Origin: Microbacterium sp. AG238
GTDB taxonomy: Bacteria > Actinomycetota > Actinomycetes > Actinomycetales > Microbacteriaceae
Direction: 5' to 3'
NCBI RefSeq assembly: GCF_003610405.1
Contig: NZ_RAQC01000001.1
Span: 558,001 to 622,000 of the forward strand
DNA length: 64,000 nucleotides
Part shown: in pieces, positions 36,641 to 47,053 of the stretch
How the letters are laid out: every line of letters starts with the position of its first letter
How positions within the stretch are numbered: position 1 is the stretch's first letter
Made by a program: the position numbers and the translations under genes
Notes under the pieces: model-generated
Seen by the model: only the letters and a program-made list of their open reading frames with translations
Databases searched by the model: none
Told to the model about the DNA's origin: nothing

Positions 36641-38879
36641 CGCGGTACACGTCGTACACGGCGTCGATGCGCCGTACCGCGTTGAGCACGCGATCGAGGT
36701 GCACTGTATCGCCCATCTCGAAGACGAACCTGCTGAGCGCGAGCCGATCATTGTTGGTCTGCACCGAGGCCGAGAGGATGTTGACGTGATGCTCGCTCAG
36801 CACGCGGGTCACGTCGCTGAGAAGCCCGGCGCGATCGAGTGCCTCGACCTGGATCTGAACGAGGAAGAGGCTCTTGGTCGTCGGCGCCCACGACACCTCG
36901 ATGAGACGCTCGGGATCGCGCATCAGGGACTCGACGTTGGTGCAGTCGGACCGGTGCACGGACACGCCGCTGCCCCGGGTGACGAAGCCGACGATCTCGT
37001 CACCGGGAACCGGCGTGCAGCACTTCGCGAGCTTGACGAGGATGTCGGGCGCGCCGCGCACCAGGACCCCCGAGTCGCTGTCGCGCTTCTGGCGCGAGCG
37101 CCCGACGGCCGGCAGCTGGATCGGGCCGGTGGAGGTGTCTTCCTCCGCTCGCACGAGCGCCGTGACCTTCTCGATCACCGACTGCGTCGAGACGTGCCCC
37201 TCGCCGACTGCGGCATACAGCGCTGTGACGTCCTCGTAGCGGAGTTGGTGCGCCACCTCGGTGAACGCGTCCTGACCCATGAGACGCTGCAGCGGCAGGT
37301 TCTGACGGCGCATGGCGCGTGCGATCGCATCCTTGCCCTGCTCGACCGCCTCCTCGCGCCGCTCCTTCGTGAACCAGCCGCGGATCTTGTTGCGCGCCCG
37401 CGTGCTCTTGACGAAGGTCAGCCAGTCCTGGCTCGGACCTGCGTCGGGGTTCTTGGAGGTGAAGACCTCGACGACATCGCCGCTCGACAGGGTCGACTCG
37501 AGCGGCACGAGGCGGCCGTTGACCTTGGCGCCCATCGTGCGGTGCCCGATCTCGGTGTGCACGGCGTAGGCGAAGTCCACCGGGGTGGCTCCTGCGGGCA
37601 GGCCGATGACGCGCCCCTTCGGGGTGAAGACGTAGACCTCCTTCGCACCGATCTCGAACCGCAGCGAGTCGAGGAACTCCCCCGGGTCGGCCGTCTCGGC
37701 CTGCCAGTCGGAGATGTGGGCCAGCCACGCCATGTCGTTGTCGAGCGCCTTGGCGTCGGCCTTGCCGCCCGCCATCCGCTCCTTGTACTTCCAGTGCGCC
37801 GCGACACCGAACTCGGCCTGCTGATGCATCTCGTGCGTGCGGATCTGGATCTCGACCGTGCGTCCGCCCGGGCCGATGACCGTCGTGTGCAGCGACTGGT
37901 ACAGGTTGAACTTCGGCGTCGCGATGTAGTCCTTGAAGCGTCCGGGCAAGGGCGTCCACCGCGCGTGGATGGAACCGAGCACGGCGTAGCAGTCACGGAC
38001 GGTCGTCACCAGCACGCGGATGCCGATGAGGTCGTAGATGTCGTCGAACTCGCGTCCCCGCACGACCATCTTCTGGTAGACCGAGTAGAGCTGCTTCGGA
38101 CGACCCATGACGCGCCCACGGATGCGGAGTTCTCGCAGGTCGCTCTCGACCGCGTCGATGACCGTCTGCAGATACTGCTCGCGCTGCGGGGTGCGCTGCG
38201 TGACGAGGCTGTCGATCTCGGCGTAGAGCTTGGGATGCAGCACCGCGAACGACAGGTCTTCGAGCTCGCTCTTGATCGCCTGGATGCCGAGCCGGTGTGC
38301 GAGCGGCGCGTAGATCTCCAGGGTCTCGGTCGCCTTCTTGGCGGCCTTCTCGGGCGGGACGAATCCCCAGGTCCGGGCGTTGTGCAGCCGGTCGGCCAGC
38401 TTAATGAGGAGCACCCGGATGTCGCGCGACATCGCGACGATCATCTTGCGCACGGTCTCCGCCTGCGCGGCGTCGCCGTACTTGACCTTGTCGAGTTTGG
38501 TGACGCCGTCGACGAGCATCGCGACCTCGTCGCCGAACTCGGCCGTCAGCTGATCGAGACCGTACGAGGTGTCTTCAACGGTGTCGTGGAGCAGCGCGGC
38601 CGCGATGGCGCGCGGACCGAGACCCAGCTCCGCCAGAATCTGCGCCACCGCGAGCGGATGCGTGATGTACGGCTCGCCGCTCTGACGCTTCTGCTGCGCG
38701 TGTGCGCGCGACGCGGTCTGATACGCGCGATCGATGATCGCGATGTCGCCCTTCGGATGGTGCGCGCGAACCGTCCGGACGAGCTGCTCGAGCCCTTCGC
38801 GCGGCGCAGCCCGAGAGAAGATCCGGGGAACGAGTCGTCGCAGCGAACTGTGGGCAGGCGGCGGGGTGATCTCGGTCAT
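36627..38879 (-). CDS. relA: bifunctional (p)ppGpp synthetase/hydrolase
   Basis: A 750-residue Rel protein controlling the stringent response. The HD hydrolase domain is intact (HD at 98-99 in [12 protein letters not shown]). The synthetase domain contains [38 protein letters not shown] and [24 protein letters not shown] domain ([20 protein letters not shown]), a zinc-finger region ([20 protein letters not shown]) and a C-terminal ACT domain follow. All catalytic elements for both activities are present, as expected for the single actinobacterial Rel. It follows secF in a conserved order. The gene name rel or relA is used interchangeably. Confidence 0.96.
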   Translation of the reverse strand: MTEITPPPAHSSLRRLVPRIFSRAAPREGLEQLVRTVRAHHPKGDIAIIDRAYQTASRAHAQQKRQSGEPYITHPLAVAQILAELGLGPRAIAAALLHDTVEDTSYGLDQLTAEFGDEVAMLVDGVTKLDKVKYGDAAQAETVRKMIVAMSRDIRVLLIKLADRLHNARTWGFVPPEKAAKKATETLEIYAPLAHRLGIQAIKSELEDLSFAVLHPKLYAEIDSLVTQRTPQREQYLQTVIDAVESDLRELRIRGRVMGRPKQLYSVYQKMVVRGREFDDIYDLIGIRVLVTTVRDCYAVLGSIHARWTPLPGRFKDYIATPKFNLYQSLHTTVIGPGGRTVEIQIRTHEMHQQAEFGVAAHWKYKERMAGGKADAKALDNDMAWLAHISDWQAETADPGEFLDSLRFEIGAKEVYVFTPKGRVIGLPAGATPVDFAYAVHTEIGHRTMGAKVNGRLVPLESTLSSGDVVEVFTSKNPDAGPSQDWLTFVKSTRARNKIRGWFTKERREEAVEQGKDAIARAMRRQNLPLQRLMGQDAFTEVAHQLRYEDVTALYAAVGEGHVSTQSVIEKVTALVRAEEDTSTGPIQLPAVGRSRQKRDSDSGVLVRGAPDILVKLAKCCTPVPGDEIVGFVTRGSGVSVHRSDCTNVESLMRDPERLIEVSWAPTTKSLFLVQIQVEALDRAGLLSDVTRVLSEHHVNILSASVQTNNDRLALSRFVFEMGDTVHLDRVLNAVRRIDAVYDVYRVTSS

Positions 38880-38928
38880 ACCCTCACCTCCGCCATGCAG
38901 ACATCGATTCTACGCGCCCTGGCGGCGC

Positions 38929-39918
38929 TCAGGCCTCGACCGATGCGCGTTCACGAGACTCGAGCACCCGGGTGTCGTTCGCCTTGATGCCGGGCTCGTT
39001 CTCGCGCAGGAGCGCGAACAGGGGCACGGCGACGAACAGCGTCGAGTACGCGGCGACCAGGGTGCCCACGAAGATCGACAGCGAGATGTCGGTGAGCGTC
39101 TGAGCACCCAGCCACAGGGCACCGATGAAGAGGATCGCACCAGTCGGCAGCGCAGCGACGATCGTGGTGTTGATCGATCGCACGAGCGTCTGGTTGGCAG
39201 CCAGGTTGACCGACTCGCCGAACGTCCTGCCCGACTTCTCACCGTCCTCGAAGGTGTTCTCGCGGACCTTGTCGAAGACGACCGTGGTGTCGTACAGCGA
39301 ATACGACAGGATCGTCAGGAATCCGATGACGGCCGCGGGAGAGATCTCGAACCCGAAGAGCGAGTACACGCCCACGGTCACCACGAGCACGTCGACGAGA
39401 CCGATGATCGCCGCGACGGACATCTTCCAGGTGCGGAAGTACAGGGCGAGGATGAGGAATGTCAGGGCGAGGAAGATCGCCAGACCCCAGAGCGACTGAC
39501 GGGTGACGTCCTGGCCCCAGCTCGGTCCGATGAACGACGAGCTCACCTCGGCGGCGGGAACTTCGTATGCCTGAGCGAGTCGCGCCGTGACGTCGCGGGT
39601 CTCGGTGTCCGACATCTGATCGGTCTGCACACGCACGGCATCCTCGCCGATCGTCGTGACCTTGGTGGTCGCTCCGGGCACGACCTCCTGCACCGCGTCG
39701 GTCGCGAGCAGCTGATCGGTGTTCGACACGTTCGTCACCGTGAACTGCGACCCGCCCGTGAACTCGATCGAGAACTGCGGGGGCCGCACCACGAGCACCA
39801 GCACCGAGGCGAGCACGAGCGCCGCCGCGATGATGAACCACAGTGTGCGCCGGGCGACGAAGGGGAACGAGATCTTCCCCGTGTAGAGGTCGTTGCCGAA
39901 CCGGTTGAAGAAACGCAT
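38929..39918 (-). CDS. secF: protein translocase subunit SecF
   Basis: A 329-residue SecF, partner of SecD in using the proton gradient to aid late steps of Sec-dependent export. It has six predicted membrane helices, the first at about residues 28-45. The periplasmic domain opens with FSIEFTGGSQFTV. The RND-type core has VGVYSLFGFEISPAAVIGFL, YSLYDTTVVFDKVREN and the ATG at the secD stop, overlapping by 1 nt (TGATG). The C-terminal 25 residues are polar. Confidence 0.95.
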   Translation of the reverse strand: MRFFNRFGNDLYTGKISFPFVARRTLWFIIAAALVLASVLVLVVRPPQFSIEFTGGSQFTVTNVSNTDQLLATDAVQEVVPGATTKVTTIGEDAVRVQTDQMSDTETRDVTARLAQAYEVPAAEVSSSFIGPSWGQDVTRQSLWGLAIFLALTFLILALYFRTWKMSVAAIIGLVDVLVVTVGVYSLFGFEISPAAVIGFLTILSYSLYDTTVVFDKVRENTFEDGEKSGRTFGESVNLAANQTLVRSINTTIVAALPTGAILFIGALWLGAQTLTDISLSIFVGTLVAAYSTLFVAVPLFALLRENEPGIKANDTRVLESRERASVEA

Positions 39919-41633
39919 CAGTGCTTGTCCCCCGTCGCGTCGCGCTGCTCGCCCGCGGCCTGCTCAGCACGCTTGCGTTCCGCGATCGTCTGTCGCCGTT
40001 CGGCCTCACCCCGCGACTTCGCCGCACGGCGCTCCGCGGAGGTCTTGGCCCCCGCGGCCACCGGCGCACGGAACTGCGCGCGCCCGCGGTAGACGGCGCC
40101 CAGAGCGTCGGGGTCGAGACCCGACAGCTTGTGCCCCGATCCGAAGAACCGTGTGCGCACGAGCAGCTGCAGCACGGGGTGGGTGAAGAGGATGAAGATC
40201 AGGATGTCGATGGCGGTCGTCAGCCCGAGGGTGAACGCGAAACCCTTCACCGTCGAGTCGGCCAGGATGTACAGCACGACCGCGGCGAGGATGTTGATCG
40301 ACTTCGAGATGAAGATCGTGCGCTTGGCGCGGGACCAGCCATCCTCGACGGCGCTCGTGATCGACTTGCCGTCGCGCAGCTCGTCTCTGATGCGCTCGAA
40401 GTACACGATGAACGAATCGGCTGTGAAGCCGATCGTCACGATGAGGCCGGCCACACCGGCGAGCGACAGACGGAAGCCCATGCGCCAGGCGAGGATGGTC
40501 AGCGCCACGTAGGTGAGGACGCCCATGACCATCAGCGACGCGATGATGACCGTTCCGAGCGCACGATAGACCACGAGCGAGTAGACCGCGACGAGCGCGA
40601 GGCCGATCAGACCTGCGATGAGCCCGATCTGCAGCTGCTGCGATCCGAGCGTGGCCGAGATCGTGTTGGTGCTCTGCACCTCGAAGCTGAGCGGCAGCGC
40701 GCCGAACTTCAGCTGGTCGGCGAGCACCTTCGAGCTGTCCTGATCGAACGTGCCCGTGATCGACGGCTTGCCGGTGAGGATGACGGCATCCATCGAGGGG
40801 GCCGAGAGGACGGCACCGTCGAGGACGAAGGCGAACTGGTTGAGCGGCGACTGCTGTCCGTAGAGGCGCTGGCTGATCTTGCCGAACGTCTCGGTGCCCT
40901 GCTGGTCGAACGTGATGTTCACCGCCCAGCGGCCGGTGCTCTGCTCGAGACCGTTCGTGGCGTTGTCGATCGACGAGCCATCGAGCTCGACCGGACCGAG
41001 GATGTACTTCGCGGTCCCGGTGCGGTCGCACGTGATCAACGGCTGATCGGCCGGCGCGTCGGCGGGGTCGTTCGCCGGGTTCGCGCAGTCGTAGGCGAGG
41101 AACTGCGCCTGCAGCGCCTCGGTGATCCAGGCCGGGTCGCTGCCGTTGGACGGCGCCGTCGACGGGGTCGCGGGGAGGTTGGGATCCGGCGCCGGGTAGG
41201 GCGTCTCGTTGCCGTCGTCGCCGACGAAGCTGGTCGCCGGCGAGCCCGTGTAGAGCACCGCGCGCAACTGGAGCTGGGCCGAGGCGTCGATGCGCTCACG
41301 GGTCTCGTCATCGACCTCGCCCGGCAGCTGCACGACGATCTGGTTGCCGGCCTGCGTGGCGATGTCGGCCTCGACCAGGCCGGACGCGTCGACGCGCTGT
41401 CGGATGATGGACGCCGCCTGCTGCATCTGCTCGCTCGAGGGCGTCGCCCCGTCGGACTGCGCCTCCAGGATGATCTGCGTGCCGCCCTGGAGGTCGAGCG
41501 CGAGCTCGGGAGCCCACGAGCTCGCCTTGAACACGTAGACGCCGAGCGCGTTGATACCGAATAGGAGCGCTGTCAGGACCACGAGTCCGGTCAGCGCGCG
41601 CCAGGCACGGCGCACAGGTGTGGAAGTCGCCAC
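39918..41633 (-). CDS. secD: protein translocase subunit SecD
   Basis: A 571-residue SecD. One N-terminal helix (about 12-35) is followed by ELALDLQGGTQIILEAQ, which opens the P1 periplasmic domain. That domain carries an acidic, Pro/Asn-rich insert (about residues 155-215) longer than in E. coli. A five-helix RND core follows, with LAGVAGLIVTIGFTADSFIV and SAVEDGWSRAKRTIF. The C-terminal 70 residues are basic and cytoplasmic. It pairs with SecF and YajC encoded on either side. Confidence 0.95.
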   Translation of the reverse strand: MATSTPVRRAWRALTGLVVLTALLFGINALGVYVFKASSWAPELALDLQGGTQIILEAQSDGATPSSEQMQQAASIIRQRVDASGLVEADIATQAGNQIVVQLPGEVDDETRERIDASAQLQLRAVLYTGSPATSFVGDDGNETPYPAPDPNLPATPSTAPSNGSDPAWITEALQAQFLAYDCANPANDPADAPADQPLITCDRTGTAKYILGPVELDGSSIDNATNGLEQSTGRWAVNITFDQQGTETFGKISQRLYGQQSPLNQFAFVLDGAVLSAPSMDAVILTGKPSITGTFDQDSSKVLADQLKFGALPLSFEVQSTNTISATLGSQQLQIGLIAGLIGLALVAVYSLVVYRALGTVIIASLMVMGVLTYVALTILAWRMGFRLSLAGVAGLIVTIGFTADSFIVYFERIRDELRDGKSITSAVEDGWSRAKRTIFISKSINILAAVVLYILADSTVKGFAFTLGLTTAIDILIFILFTHPVLQLLVRTRFFGSGHKLSGLDPDALGAVYRGRAQFRAPVAAGAKTSAERRAAKSRGEAERRQTIAERKRAEQAAGEQRDATGDKH

Positions 41634-41677
41634 GGGGAGGTCAGCTTTCGTCGAGCGTGCGCCGGGTCAGCGGCGGA

Positions 41678-42181
41678 TCAGGCGCGGGGCTTGTCGTCGC
41701 GGTCGGCCGCGCTCTCGGCAGCGGCGTCGGCGCGGTTGCGCGCGGCGTCGTCGCTGACCGAGGTGATCAGCCCCTGCTCGACATCGGCGACATACTCGTC
41801 GTGATGCTCCTCGGCCTCGATGTACTCGTCTTCGGTGAGCGAGCCCTCGGCGGGGTCGACGACGCGCAGGATCGCCTGGCTGTGGACCTCGACCTCGACG
41901 CCCGGCGCGAGCTCGACGCGTGCCGACTTCGAGAGGTCGTCACCGTCGTACTCGACGATCGTGCCGTAGAAACCGCCCTGCAGGAGGACCTTCGCGCCGG
42001 GCAGCAGCTGACGCGACTTCTCAGCCTGCTCCGCCTTCATCCGCTGCGCGCGACGGCGCTGGCTCCAGAACATGAAGACGATGAGCAGCGCGAGGATGAT
42101 CAGCAGACCGTACTCGGCGAAGAACTGCACCGCCGGGTTCGCGGGAGGAGCGTCGGCCGGGGTGGTGGCGAAGAAGAGCAT
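41678..42181 (-). CDS. yajC: preprotein translocase subunit YajC
   Basis: A 167-residue YajC. One membrane helix (about residues 22-41, YGLLIILALLIVFMFWSQRR) is followed by the conserved cytoplasmic KVLLQGGFYGTIVEYDGDD and VEVEVHSQAILRVVDP. The C-terminus is extended and acidic compared with E. coli (about 110 residues). The ATG at 42181 is used; a GTG at 42202 would add seven residues and has no better ribosome site. Position between ruvB and secD is conserved. Confidence 0.9.
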   Translation of the reverse strand: MLFFATTPADAPPANPAVQFFAEYGLLIILALLIVFMFWSQRRRAQRMKAEQAEKSRQLLPGAKVLLQGGFYGTIVEYDGDDLSKSARVELAPGVEVEVHSQAILRVVDPAEGSLTEDEYIEAEEHHDEYVADVEQGLITSVSDDAARNRADAAAESAADRDDKPRA

Positions 42182-42260
42182 GGAGGTGGGAGCACCTTTC
42201 ACGGGGAGGCACGCGAAGAATGCGCACCCTCGGGATTCGTCGGCGAGAAGCCTTCAGCGA

Positions 42261-43286
42261 TTATAGGTCATCGATCTCGAGCGCCCCGTCGGCACGGGTG
42301 ATGCCGAGGTGACGGTACGCCGAGGGCATCGCCACCCGACCCCGAGGCGACCGCCCCACGAATCCGATGCGCACGAGGTACGGCTCGACGACCGATTCGA
42401 TCGTCTCCGCTTCCTCGCCGACCGTCACTGCGAGGGTGTTGAGCCCCACAGGCCCGCCCCCGAAACGACGGACGAGAGCGTCGAGGACGGCGCGGTCGAG
42501 GCGGTCGAGGCCGATCGGATCGACGTCGTAGAGCTCGAGGGCCGCGGCGACATCCGCCTCGGTCGCCCCCGCGCCCGCGTCGCCGTGGACGATGACGAAG
42601 TCGCGGACGCGGCGCAGCAGCCGGTTCGCGATACGCGGCGTACCGCGCGAACGACGAGCGATCTCGGCTCGCGCCACCGGTGGGATGTCGACGGCGAGGA
42701 CGCTCGCGGACCGCTGGATCACACGTTCGAGCTCCTCCGGCTCGTAGTACTCCATGTGCGCCGTGAAGCCGAAGCGATCGCGAAGCGGATTCGGCAGCAG
42801 CCCGGAACGGGTCGTCGCACCCACGAGGGTGAAGGGGGCGAGTTCGAGCGGGATGCTGGTCGCGCCGGCGCCCTTGCCGACCATGATGTCGATGCGGAAG
42901 TCCTCCATCGCGAGATAGAGCATCTCCTCGGCGGAGCGCGCCATGCGGTGGATCTCGTCGATGAAGAGCACCTCACCGGGTACGAGACTCGACAGCAGCG
43001 CCGCGAGGTCGCCCGCGTGCTGGATGGCGGGGCCGCTCGACATCCGCAGCGGCCGGCCGCTCTCGTGCGCGACGATCATCGCCAGCGTCGTCTTGCCGAG
43101 CCCGGGCGGCCCCGACAGCAGGATGTGGTCGGCGGGGCGATCCTGCATCCCCGCCGCCTGCAGCAGCAGCTCGAGCTGTCCGCGAACCTTCTGCTGCCCG
43201 ACGAACTCGGCCAGTGAGGTGGGGCGGAGGGCTCCCTCGACGGCGAGCTCCGTCTCGTCGGCGGCCAGCTCGTGCGCGTCAGACAC
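42261..43286 (-). CDS. ruvB: Holliday junction branch migration ATPase RuvB
   Basis: A 341-residue AAA+ motor driving branch migration with RuvA. It contains [18 protein letters not shown], Walker [13 protein letters not shown], Walker [18 protein letters not shown], the RuvB-specific [18 protein letters not shown], and a C-terminal winged helix ending [12 protein letters not shown]. It overlaps ruvA by 8 nt. Length and motifs are typical. Confidence 0.97.
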   Translation of the reverse strand: MSDAHELAADETELAVEGALRPTSLAEFVGQQKVRGQLELLLQAAGMQDRPADHILLSGPPGLGKTTLAMIVAHESGRPLRMSSGPAIQHAGDLAALLSSLVPGEVLFIDEIHRMARSAEEMLYLAMEDFRIDIMVGKGAGATSIPLELAPFTLVGATTRSGLLPNPLRDRFGFTAHMEYYEPEELERVIQRSASVLAVDIPPVARAEIARRSRGTPRIANRLLRRVRDFVIVHGDAGAGATEADVAAALELYDVDPIGLDRLDRAVLDALVRRFGGGPVGLNTLAVTVGEEAETIESVVEPYLVRIGFVGRSPRGRVAMPSAYRHLGITRADGALEIDDL

Positions 43287-43896
43287 CGGTCTGCTCCGGG
43301 CGTGCGGGGCCGAGCTGCGCCAGCGCGAGCTTGAGCAGGGCGGGCACCGTCGCCGGGGCGGCGGCGTCCGCGGTGACCTGTGCGACAGCCTCCACCGCGA
43401 CCCGCTCGCTCCAGCCGAGGGCCACGAGCGCCGCGACGACCTGTGCGGTCAGCGTTCCGGCCCGAGTTGCGACGGACGCCGCCGGGCCGGAGGGAGCCGC
43501 CTGGAGCTTGCCCGCGAGCTGCACGACGATGAGCTTCGCGGTCTTGGGGCCGATCCCCGACACCCGGCGGAACGGTGCGTCGTCCTCGGCGGTGACGGCA
43601 TCGGCGATCTGGGCGACGCTCAGGGCGGACAGCACTCCCAGCGCGGACTTCGGCCCCACGCCGGTCACTCCGATGAGCAGGAGGAAGACTCCGAGCTGCT
43701 CGCGCGTCTCGAACCCGAACAGCGACAGGGCGTCTTCGCGGACGACCAGGTTCGTGTGGAGCACGATCTCGTCGCCGACGTGGAACGAACGCGGGATGTC
43801 GGGAGTCACGGCGACCGAGAACCCGACCCCGCCGACGTCGATGACGACGCTGTCGGACTCGAGGTGCAGCACGCTGCCGCGCAGGGAGGAGATCAT
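43279..43896 (-). CDS. ruvA: Holliday junction DNA-binding protein RuvA
   Basis: A 205-residue RuvA, the four-way-junction-binding partner of RuvB. Domain I holds [20 protein letters not shown]. The two helix-hairpin-helix motifs are [19 protein letters not shown] and [19 protein letters not shown]. The C-terminal domain III contacts RuvB. A LexA-like box lies 22 nt upstream of the start, implying that ruvAB may be separately SOS-inducible in addition to reading through from ruvC. Confidence 0.96.
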   Translation of the reverse strand: MISSLRGSVLHLESDSVVIDVGGVGFSVAVTPDIPRSFHVGDEIVLHTNLVVREDALSLFGFETREQLGVFLLLIGVTGVGPKSALGVLSALSVAQIADAVTAEDDAPFRRVSGIGPKTAKLIVVQLAGKLQAAPSGPAASVATRAGTLTAQVVAALVALGWSERVAVEAVAQVTADAAAPATVPALLKLALAQLGPARPEQTGV

Positions 43897-43917
43897 GATC
43901 CGAGCCTAGGCGTCGCT

Positions 43918-43933
43918 TCGCAGGTATGTTCGA
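43918..43933 (-). promoter_or_regulatory. LexA-like SOS box upstream of ruvA
   Basis: The 16-mer reads TCGAACATACCTGCGA in the ruvA direction. It matches the actinobacterial/Gram-positive LexA consensus TCGAAC-N4-GTTCGA at 10 of 12 fixed positions, with one half-site perfect. Its location 22 nt before the ruvA start suits repression. Binding is inference. Confidence 0.5.
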
Positions 43934-43975
43934 GCGACACGCACCGCGCGCCGCGCGGCGCTGCGGGCGAGCGCG

Positions 43976-44545
43976 TCAGCGCCGCGAGAGGCGCTCGGCG
44001 TCGGCCCAGGCGCGCTGGGCCGGGGTGAGTGCAGCGCCCCCCGAGGCGGTCGCGGGACCGGCCGGCCCGCGGCGCCAGGCATGGCAGATCGCGAGCGCGA
44101 GAGCGTCAGCGGCATCCGCGGGCTGCGGGAGGGAGTCGAGCCGCAGCACTCGGGCGACCATCGTCTGCACCTGAAGCTTCTCCGCGGAACCGTAGCCGGT
44201 GATCGCCGCCTTGACCTCGGAGGGCGTATGAGTCGCGGCGTCGAGGCCGCTCTCGGCAGCGACAAGCAGCGCTATGCCGCTCGCCTGCGCCGTGCCCATC
44301 ACGCTGGTCCGGTTGTGCTGGGCGAAGACGCGCTCGACGGCGACGACGTGGGGCCGGTGCTCGGCGATCACCTCACGCAGTCCCGCGGCGATCGTGGCGA
44401 GTCGGCGTTCGATCGGCACGTCGACGGCCGAGCGCACGACCCCGACATGCACGAGCGCGGCGGATCGATCGCGGGCGACGTCGACGACGCCGACACCGCA
44501 TCGGGTGAGCCCGGGATCGACACCGAGGACGCGCAGAGAAGTCAC
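43976..44545 (-). CDS. ruvC: crossover junction endodeoxyribonuclease RuvC
   Basis: A 189-residue Holliday-junction resolvase. The RNase H-fold acidic residues lie in VLGVDPGLTRCGVGVVD (first Asp), VVAVERVFAQHN (Glu) and AADAADALALAICHAW (C-terminal Asp pair). It is separated from yebC by a 124-nt gap that holds alternative hairpins (44601-44665), and from ruvA by 79 nt with the LexA-like box. Confidence 0.96.
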   Translation of the reverse strand: MTSLRVLGVDPGLTRCGVGVVDVARDRSAALVHVGVVRSAVDVPIERRLATIAAGLREVIAEHRPHVVAVERVFAQHNRTSVMGTAQASGIALLVAAESGLDAATHTPSEVKAAITGYGSAEKLQVQTMVARVLRLDSLPQPADAADALALAICHAWRRGPAGPATASGGAALTPAQRAWADAERLSRR

Positions 44546-44600
44546 TCCCCCACGCTACGTCCGCCGCGGCCGGGCAGCGCGCCGACAACCCGCGAAACGC

Positions 44601-44665
44601 GCAGTTCCCGGCATCCGGCGCAGAAGAAACTGCGCTCGACACCGGGAACTGCGACGGATGCCGGG
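44601..44665 (-). repeat. nested alternative hairpins between yebC and ruvC
   Basis: Three inverted repeats share one 65-nt region. In the transcribed direction, segment A (44665-44655, CCCGGCATCCG) and segment B (44652-44642, GCAGTTCCCGG) are both perfectly complementary, over 11 nt each, to overlapping parts of segment D (44617-44601). They therefore cannot both pair with D. A small hairpin GCGCAG/CTGCGC (44635-44618) sits between B and D. This could be a terminator after yebC, an attenuator-like switch, or a dispersed intergenic repeat. Confidence 0.6.
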
Positions 44666-44669
44666 CCTT

Positions 44670-45431
44670 TTACTCGTCGTCGTTCTCGAGTTCGGCCTGT
44701 ACCTCGGGCGTGAGGTCGAAGTTCGTGTAGACGTTCTGCACGTCGTCGCTGTCTTCGAGGGCGTCGATGAGACGGAACACCTTGCGGGCGGTGTCGGCGT
44801 CGACCTCCACCTTGAGCGAGGGGACGAACTCGACGTCGGCCGAGTCGTACTCGATGCCGGCGTCCTGCAGAGCGGTGCGCACCGACACGAGGTCGGAGGC
44901 CTCGGTGATGACGCCGAACCCGTCGCCGTGCGGCTCGACCTCTTCGGCTCCAGCCTCGAGCACCGCGAGCATGACGTCGTCTTCGGTGGTGCCCTCGGAG
45001 GGGACCACGATGACACCCTTGCGGCTGAAGTTGTAGGCGACACTGCCCGGGTCGGCGAGCGTGCCGCCGTTGCGGCTGAGAGCGGTGCGCACCTCGGCGG
45101 CGGCCCGGTTCTTGTTGTCGGTCAGACACTCGATGAGGAACGCCACGCCGTTGGGCCCGTACCCCTCGTACATGATCGAGGAGTACTCGACGGCCTCGCC
45201 GCCGATACCCGCGCCGCGCTTGATCGCGCGATCGATGTTGTCTTTGGGGACCGAGGTCTTCTTGGCCTTCAGGACGGCGTCGAAGAGCGTGGGGTTGCCC
45301 TGCAAATCGGGGCCGCCGAGCTTCGCTGCGACCTCGATGTTCTTGATGAGCTTGGCCCACGACTTGGCACGGCGCGCGTCGACGACGGCTTTCTTGTGCT
45401 TGGTCGTGGCCCATTTGGAGTGACCGGACAT
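44670..45431 (-). CDS. yebC: YebC/TACO1-family translation and transcription regulator
   Basis: A 253-residue YebC. It begins [20 protein letters not shown] and carries [31 protein letters not shown] and [15 protein letters not shown], with a very acidic C-terminus (ELENDDE). Family members bind DNA near ruvC in some bacteria, and others assist translation of proline-rich stretches. The length matches the larger YebC I type. It starts 10 nt after pdxT on the same strand. Confidence 0.95.
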   Translation of the reverse strand: MSGHSKWATTKHKKAVVDARRAKSWAKLIKNIEVAAKLGGPDLQGNPTLFDAVLKAKKTSVPKDNIDRAIKRGAGIGGEAVEYSSIMYEGYGPNGVAFLIECLTDNKNRAAAEVRTALSRNGGTLADPGSVAYNFSRKGVIVVPSEGTTEDDVMLAVLEAGAEEVEPHGDGFGVITEASDLVSVRTALQDAGIEYDSADVEFVPSLKVEVDADTARKVFRLIDALEDSDDVQNVYTNFDLTPEVQAELENDDE

Positions 45432-45441
45432 GCGCTCGATC

Positions 45442-46065
45442 TTACCGGGCGGATGCGCGCGCCTCACGGACGTGCGCGAGGAACCTCTCATGGAATCGGC
45501 GCTCGCCCGAGACCTCCGGATGGAACGCGGTCGCGAGAAGGTGCCCCTGCTCGACCGCGACGATCCCACCGCTCGGCAGCGTCGCGAGGACTCTGACCCC
45601 TGCCCCCGCCTCGACGATGAGCGGCGCACGGATGAAGGCCGCCTCGACCGGAACGTCCCATCCGTCGTCGTCACCGGCGACGGCGAGCGCCGTCTCGAAC
45701 GACTCGGCCTGGCCGCCGAAGGCGTTGCGCCGCACCGTGACGTCGAGACCCCCGAACGTCTCCTGGCCCGCGATGGCTCCGTCGAGCCGATCGGCGAGCA
45801 TGATCATCCCGGCGCACGTGCCGTAGACGGGCATTCCGGCCGCGATCGCGTCGCGGATGGGCTGCTGCATCCCGAACGCGCGGGCGAGCTTGTCGATGAC
45901 GCTGGATTCGCCGCCCGGCAGGACGAGACCGTCCACCCCCTCGAGGTCGCCCGGCCGCCGGACGAGGGATGCCGTCGCACCGAGCTCGCGGAGCATGCGC
46001 ACGTGCTCGCGCACGTCCCCCTGCAACGCCAGGACGCCGACGCGCGGCGGCAGCCCCTCGCTCAC
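45442..46065 (-). CDS. pdxT: pyridoxal 5'-phosphate synthase glutaminase subunit PdxT
   Basis: A 207-residue class I glutamine amidotransferase supplying ammonia to Pdx[18 protein letters not shown] opens the protein, [13 protein letters not shown] is the family GESS motif, the nucleophile is the Cys in [10 protein letters not shown], and the catalytic His/Glu pair is in [10 protein letters not shown]. The GTG at 46065 starts 4 nt after the pdxS stop. A longer reading upstream overlaps pdxS and is not real. Confidence 0.95.
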   Translation of the reverse strand: MSEGLPPRVGVLALQGDVREHVRMLRELGATASLVRRPGDLEGVDGLVLPGGESSVIDKLARAFGMQQPIRDAIAAGMPVYGTCAGMIMLADRLDGAIAGQETFGGLDVTVRRNAFGGQAESFETALAVAGDDDGWDVPVEAAFIRAPLIVEAGAGVRVLATLPSGGIVAVEQGHLLATAFHPEVSGERRFHERFLAHVREARASAR

Positions 46066-46069
46066 CGGC

Positions 46070-46966
46070 TCACCAGCCGCGGTCTGCGAGCCGGTGCGGG
46101 GCGGGGAGGTCCGAGACGTTGATGCCGACCATCGCCTCGCCCAGGCCGCGCGATGCCTCGGCGACGATGGCGGCGTCGTCGTGGAAGGTGGTCGCCTTGA
46201 CGATGGCTGCCGCGCGGCGAGCCGGGTCGCCCGACTTGAAGATCCCCGAACCGACGAAGACGCCGTCGGCACCGAGCTGCATCATCATCGCCGCGTCGGC
46301 GGGTGTGGCGACGCCGCCCGCGGTGAAGAGGACGACGGGCAGCGCGCCGGTGTCGGCCACCTCGGCGACGAGGTCGTACGGCGCCTGGAGCTCCTTGGCC
46401 GCGACGTACAGCTCGTCGGGGCTCTTGGCTTGCAAGGCACGGATCTCGGCGGTGATCGTGCGGATGTGACGCGTCGCCTCCGAGACGTCGCCCGTGCCGG
46501 CCTCACCCTTGGAGCGGATCATGGCGGCGCCCTCGGTGATGCGGCGCAGCGCCTCGCCGAGGTTGGTGGCGCCGCAGACGAACGGGACGGTGAAGCCCCA
46601 CTTGTCGATGTGGTGCGCATAGTCCGCGGGCGACAGCACCTCGGACTCGTCGATGTAGTCCACCCCCAGCTCCTGCAGCACGCGCGCTTCGACGAAGTGC
46701 CCGATGCGGGCCTTCGCCATCACGGGGATCGACACCGACGCGATGATCTCGTCGATCAGATCGGGGTCGCTCATGCGCGCGACGCCGCCCTGAGCGCGGA
46801 TGTCGGCGGGAACGCGCTCGAGCGCCATGACGGCGACCGCGCCGGCATCCTCGGCGATGCGCGCCTGATCGGCCGTGACGACATCCATGATCACACCACC
46901 CTTGAGCATCTCGGCGAGGCCGCGCTTGACGCGCGCGGATCCGGTGACGGTCTGGTCGTTCGACAC
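46070..46966 (-). CDS. pdxS: pyridoxal 5'-phosphate synthase subunit PdxS
   Basis: A 298-residue (beta/alpha)8 synthase that builds PLP from ribose 5-phosphate, glyceraldehyde 3-phosphate and ammonia. [30 protein letters not shown] (active-site Lys), [19 protein letters not shown] and the phosphate-binding [19 protein letters not shown] are all present. The GTG at 46966 follows GGAGC by 8 nt and gives the normal family length. It is divergent from pdxR, its likely regulator. Confidence 0.96.
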   Translation of the reverse strand: MSNDQTVTGSARVKRGLAEMLKGGVIMDVVTADQARIAEDAGAVAVMALERVPADIRAQGGVARMSDPDLIDEIIASVSIPVMAKARIGHFVEARVLQELGVDYIDESEVLSPADYAHHIDKWGFTVPFVCGATNLGEALRRITEGAAMIRSKGEAGTGDVSEATRHIRTITAEIRALQAKSPDELYVAAKELQAPYDLVAEVADTGALPVVLFTAGGVATPADAAMMMQLGADGVFVGSGIFKSGDPARRAAAIVKATTFHDDAAIVAEASRGLGEAMVGINVSDLPAPHRLADRGW

Positions 46967-46998
46967 GATGGAGCTCCGATCCGGCCGCTTCCTGATGA

Positions 46999-47029
46999 TT
47001 GATCTTCGGCCTAGGCCAAAAAGTAGCAT
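46999..47029 (+). promoter_or_regulatory. pdxS-pdxR divergent control region
   Basis: A perfect 10-bp palindrome GGCCTAGGCC lies at 47008-47017. On the plus strand it is bracketed by TTGATC (46999-47004) and TAGCAT (47024-47029), spaced 19 nt, a plausible pdxR promoter. AAAAAGTAG next to the palindrome is loosely similar to the AAAGTGGWCTA motif described for corynebacterial PdxR. Operator function is inference. Confidence 0.45.
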
Positions 47030-47053
47030 GGCATCCGACATAAGATCGTCTCG

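Noticed and set aside
36324..38987. An 887-codon plus-strand open frame opposite relA
   Set aside because: Antisense shadow of relA with composition-driven low-complexity translation and no motif.
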